From Silicimonas sp. (GTDB taxonomy: Bacteria; Pseudomonadota; Alphaproteobacteria; Rhodobacterales; Rhodobacteraceae): DNA of 43,704 nucleotides. This document shows, piece by piece, positions 42,279 through 43,704 of this stretch (position 1 is its first letter; each line of letters opens with the position of its first letter). The DNA lies in the NCBI GenBank assembly GCA_022820365.1, contig JAJEFO010000102.1, positions 1 to 43,704 on the forward strand, written 5' to 3'. The notes under the pieces are model-generated. The model was not told the origin of the DNA. It searched no databases and saw only the letters and a program-made list of their open reading frames with translations. A program made the translations under genes and the position numbers.

Positions 42279-43382
42279 ATGAACCCAAAGACTATTGTGC
42301 GCCGCGCGGCGCTTGGCCTTGTTACGGCCGTATCTGCGACCCTTGCCATGGTCGCCATGGCCACCAGCCAGGGCATCGACCTGAAAGGCAAGACGGTGGA
42401 ATGGATCATCCCGTTCTCGGAAACCGGCGGGTCGGCCAAATGGGCCAACTTCTATGCACCGCTCTTGAGCGAGGCGCTCCCCGGCAGTCCCACGGTCGTG
42501 GTCAAGTTCATGCCGGGCGCGGGCTCGACAAAAGGCGCAAACTGGTTCCAGAACCAGTCCTACAAGGACGGTACGCTGATCTTCGGTTCCTCAGGTTCCA
42601 CGCAGTTTCCGTATCTCCTGGGCGACCCCCGGGTGCGTTTCGAGTACAGTGACTGGAACGTTGTCCTGGCTTCCGGCACGGGAGGCGTCGCCTACCTGCC
42701 GCCGGACCTGGCCGGGATGATGAGCGGGCTTGATGCCAGCGGTCTCAAAGGCACCGACTTCATCTACGGGAGCCAGGGCGCGACCCGGCTTGATCTCGTC
42801 CCGCTTCTGGCGTGGGAGATGCTTGGCCTTGACGTGGAGCCAGTTTTCGGAATCAAGGGGCGCGGCGACGGCAGGCTCATGTTCGAGCGTGGCGAGGCCA
42901 ACATCGACTACCAGACCTCGTCCTCCTATCTGAAAGGCGTGACCCCTCTGGTCGAGGCCGGCACCGCCGTTCCGATGATGAGCTGGGGCGCCCTCGACGC
43001 AAGCGGCAACATCGTGCGCGATCCGACCTTCCCGGACATGCCGACTTTCAAGGAGGTTTGCGACGCGACACCTGGCTGCGAGACCAGCGGCGAACAGTGG
43101 GACGCGTGGAAGGCATTTTTCGTGGCAGGCTTCCCGGCCCAGAAGATGGTCTTCCTGCCGGCAGGCGCGCCCGATGACGCGATCGCCACCTATTCGGAAG
43201 CGTTTGAAGCCGTGAAGGCCCGCGCGGACTTTGCCGAGATCTCGATGGGCCGTCTTGGCGTCTATCCGCAGATGACCGGCGCTGAGGCAGCAGGCGCGCT
43301 CGCGAGCGCGACCCAAGTGCCGGAATCGGCAAAGGCATTTGTCGTGAAGTGGCTGCTGGACCGCTACGGCGTCTCGCTGTAG
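42279..43382 (+). CDS. Tripartite tricarboxylate transporter substrate-binding protein (TctC/Bug family)
   Basis: The 367-residue protein has a positively charged signal peptide (MNPKTIVRRAALGLVTAVSATLAMVAMA), and ATG 42279 has GGGAGAGAGAG just upstream. The mature part begins GKTVEWIIPFSETGG, where Bug proteins have a VP(F/W)xPGG loop, then FMPGAGSTKGANWFQ. Members are periplasmic receptors for carboxylates. This one is longer than most and lacks the usual PGG, so it belongs to a divergent subgroup. It is followed by a tctA-type permease gene 85 nt later. The 121-nt gap before it holds a TGCACGTGCA palindrome at 42244-42253. Confidence 0.82.
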   Translation: MNPKTIVRRAALGLVTAVSATLAMVAMATSQGIDLKGKTVEWIIPFSETGGSAKWANFYAPLLSEALPGSPTVVVKFMPGAGSTKGANWFQNQSYKDGTLIFGSSGSTQFPYLLGDPRVRFEYSDWNVVLASGTGGVAYLPPDLAGMMSGLDASGLKGTDFIYGSQGATRLDLVPLLAWEMLGLDVEPVFGIKGRGDGRLMFERGEANIDYQTSSSYLKGVTPLVEAGTAVPMMSWGALDASGNIVRDPTFPDMPTFKEVCDATPGCETSGEQWDAWKAFFVAGFPAQKMVFLPAGAPDDAIATYSEAFEAVKARADFAEISMGRLGVYPQMTGAEAAGALASATQVPESAKAFVVKWLLDRYGVSL

Positions 43383-43398
43383 GGGCTCCGGCCTTGCA

Positions 43399-43423
43399 CC
43401 CCGGCCGGCGATTCCGGCCGGGG
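43399..43423 (+). promoter_or_regulatory. GC-rich hairpin between tctC-like and tctA-like genes
   Basis: A perfect 10-bp inverted repeat (CCCCGGCCGG at 43399-43408, CCGGCCGGGG at 43414-43423) with the loop CGATT lies 16 nt after the receptor stop codon and 44 nt before the permease start. The sequence after it (CGTGTTCCTG) is not a T-run. As with the other three receptor genes in this window, it probably shapes the ratio of receptor to permease transcript. Confidence 0.6.
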
Positions 43424-43467
43424 CGTGTTCCTGAATTCTAGGGGCAACAGGACCGAAAGACGGATTC

Positions 43468-43704
43468 ATGGACATTCTGTCAGTCGCGCTTCCCGCCCTC
43501 GGCAGCGCCGCAGGCCTGATCCTGCAGCCGATTGTCCTGGGCTACCTCGTGCTCGGCGTCGTTATGGGGCTGTGTGTCGGCGTCTTTCCAGGTCTTGGCG
43601 GAATTGCGGGGCTTTCGCTTCTCCTGCCTTTCATGTTCGGAATGGACCCGGTCCTGGGTCTCGCGCTGATGATCGGCATGGTCGCAGTAGTGCCGACGTC
43701 TGAC
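43468..43704 (+). CDS. Tripartite tricarboxylate transporter large permease, TctA family (5' part)
   Basis: Seventy-nine codons from ATG 43468 run off the window end. Hydrophobic segments carry the TctA N-terminal pattern: a first helix with LGYLVLGVVMGLCVGVFPGLGG, then LLLPFMFGMDPVLGLALMIGM, and VVPTSD at the edge, as in the TctA subgroup with a TSD motif after the second helix. A full TctA has about 500 residues and 11-12 helices. It forms the channel for the substrate delivered by the upstream receptor. A TctB partner is not seen between the two genes. Confidence 0.85.
   Translation, partial: MDILSVALPALGSAAGLILQPIVLGYLVLGVVMGLCVGVFPGLGGIAGLSLLLPFMFGMDPVLGLALMIGMVAVVPTSD

Overview
The window is GC-rich bacterial DNA with short intergenic gaps, many ATGA-type overlaps and almost exclusively catabolic or uptake genes. 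A DMSP demethylase-like gene, choline sulfatase, BKACE (DUF849) enzymes, a tripartite tricarboxylate transporter and many ABC importers suggest a marine or host-associated alphaproteobacterium, most likely of the Rhodobacterales/Roseobacter type. This is inferred from gene content, not from a marker gene.

Layout. (1) 1-5400, plus strand: the end of a sugar-binding protein gene, its ABC ATPase and permease, a FadR-type regulator, an ABM-domain protein, an HpaI-type aldolase, a D-2-hydroxyacid dehydrogenase and a decayed SDR gene; together a sugar or sugar-acid utilisation operon. (2) 5543-9495, plus: acyl-CoA dehydrogenase, DmdB-like acyl-CoA ligase and a dmdA-like gene broken by one missing base. 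(3) 9755-13475: an MNT-HEPN pair, tRNA-Ser(GCT) and a RecD2-like helicase. (4) 13658-19155, minus: a complete MalK-type ABC importer operon ending in a tandem-SnoaL/NTF2 protein, with a perfect inverted repeat upstream and an IS630 fragment beyond it. (5) 19961-21964, minus: IspD-family cytidylyltransferase, Gfo/Idh sugar dehydrogenase and an unrecognised small gene. (6) 22095-27013: fatty-acid desaturase, a PrpF-family remnant, a beta-hydroxyacid dehydrogenase-like enzyme, a DUF1801 protein and an amidase. (7) 27153-33763, plus: a tightly coupled carnitine-type operon (acyl-CoA dehydrogenase, ADP-forming acyl-CoA synthetase, CaiD, BKACE) followed by choline sulfatase. (8) 34060-40999, minus: a second importer, closely paralogous to that of region 4 but without an ATPase gene, followed by three more SnoaL-like proteins and a YpeA-type acetyltransferase. 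(9) 41225-end, plus: a second BKACE gene, then tctC and the start of tctA.

Two themes stand out. First, genes for methylated osmolytes (DMSP, carnitine/crotonobetaine, choline sulfate) recur. Second, two paralogous ABC importers are each genetically coupled to large tandem-domain SnoaL/NTF2-like proteins (four in total). These are the best candidates here for an undescribed uptake-and-conversion pathway. Only one transcription factor gene (2071-2787) was found in the whole window.
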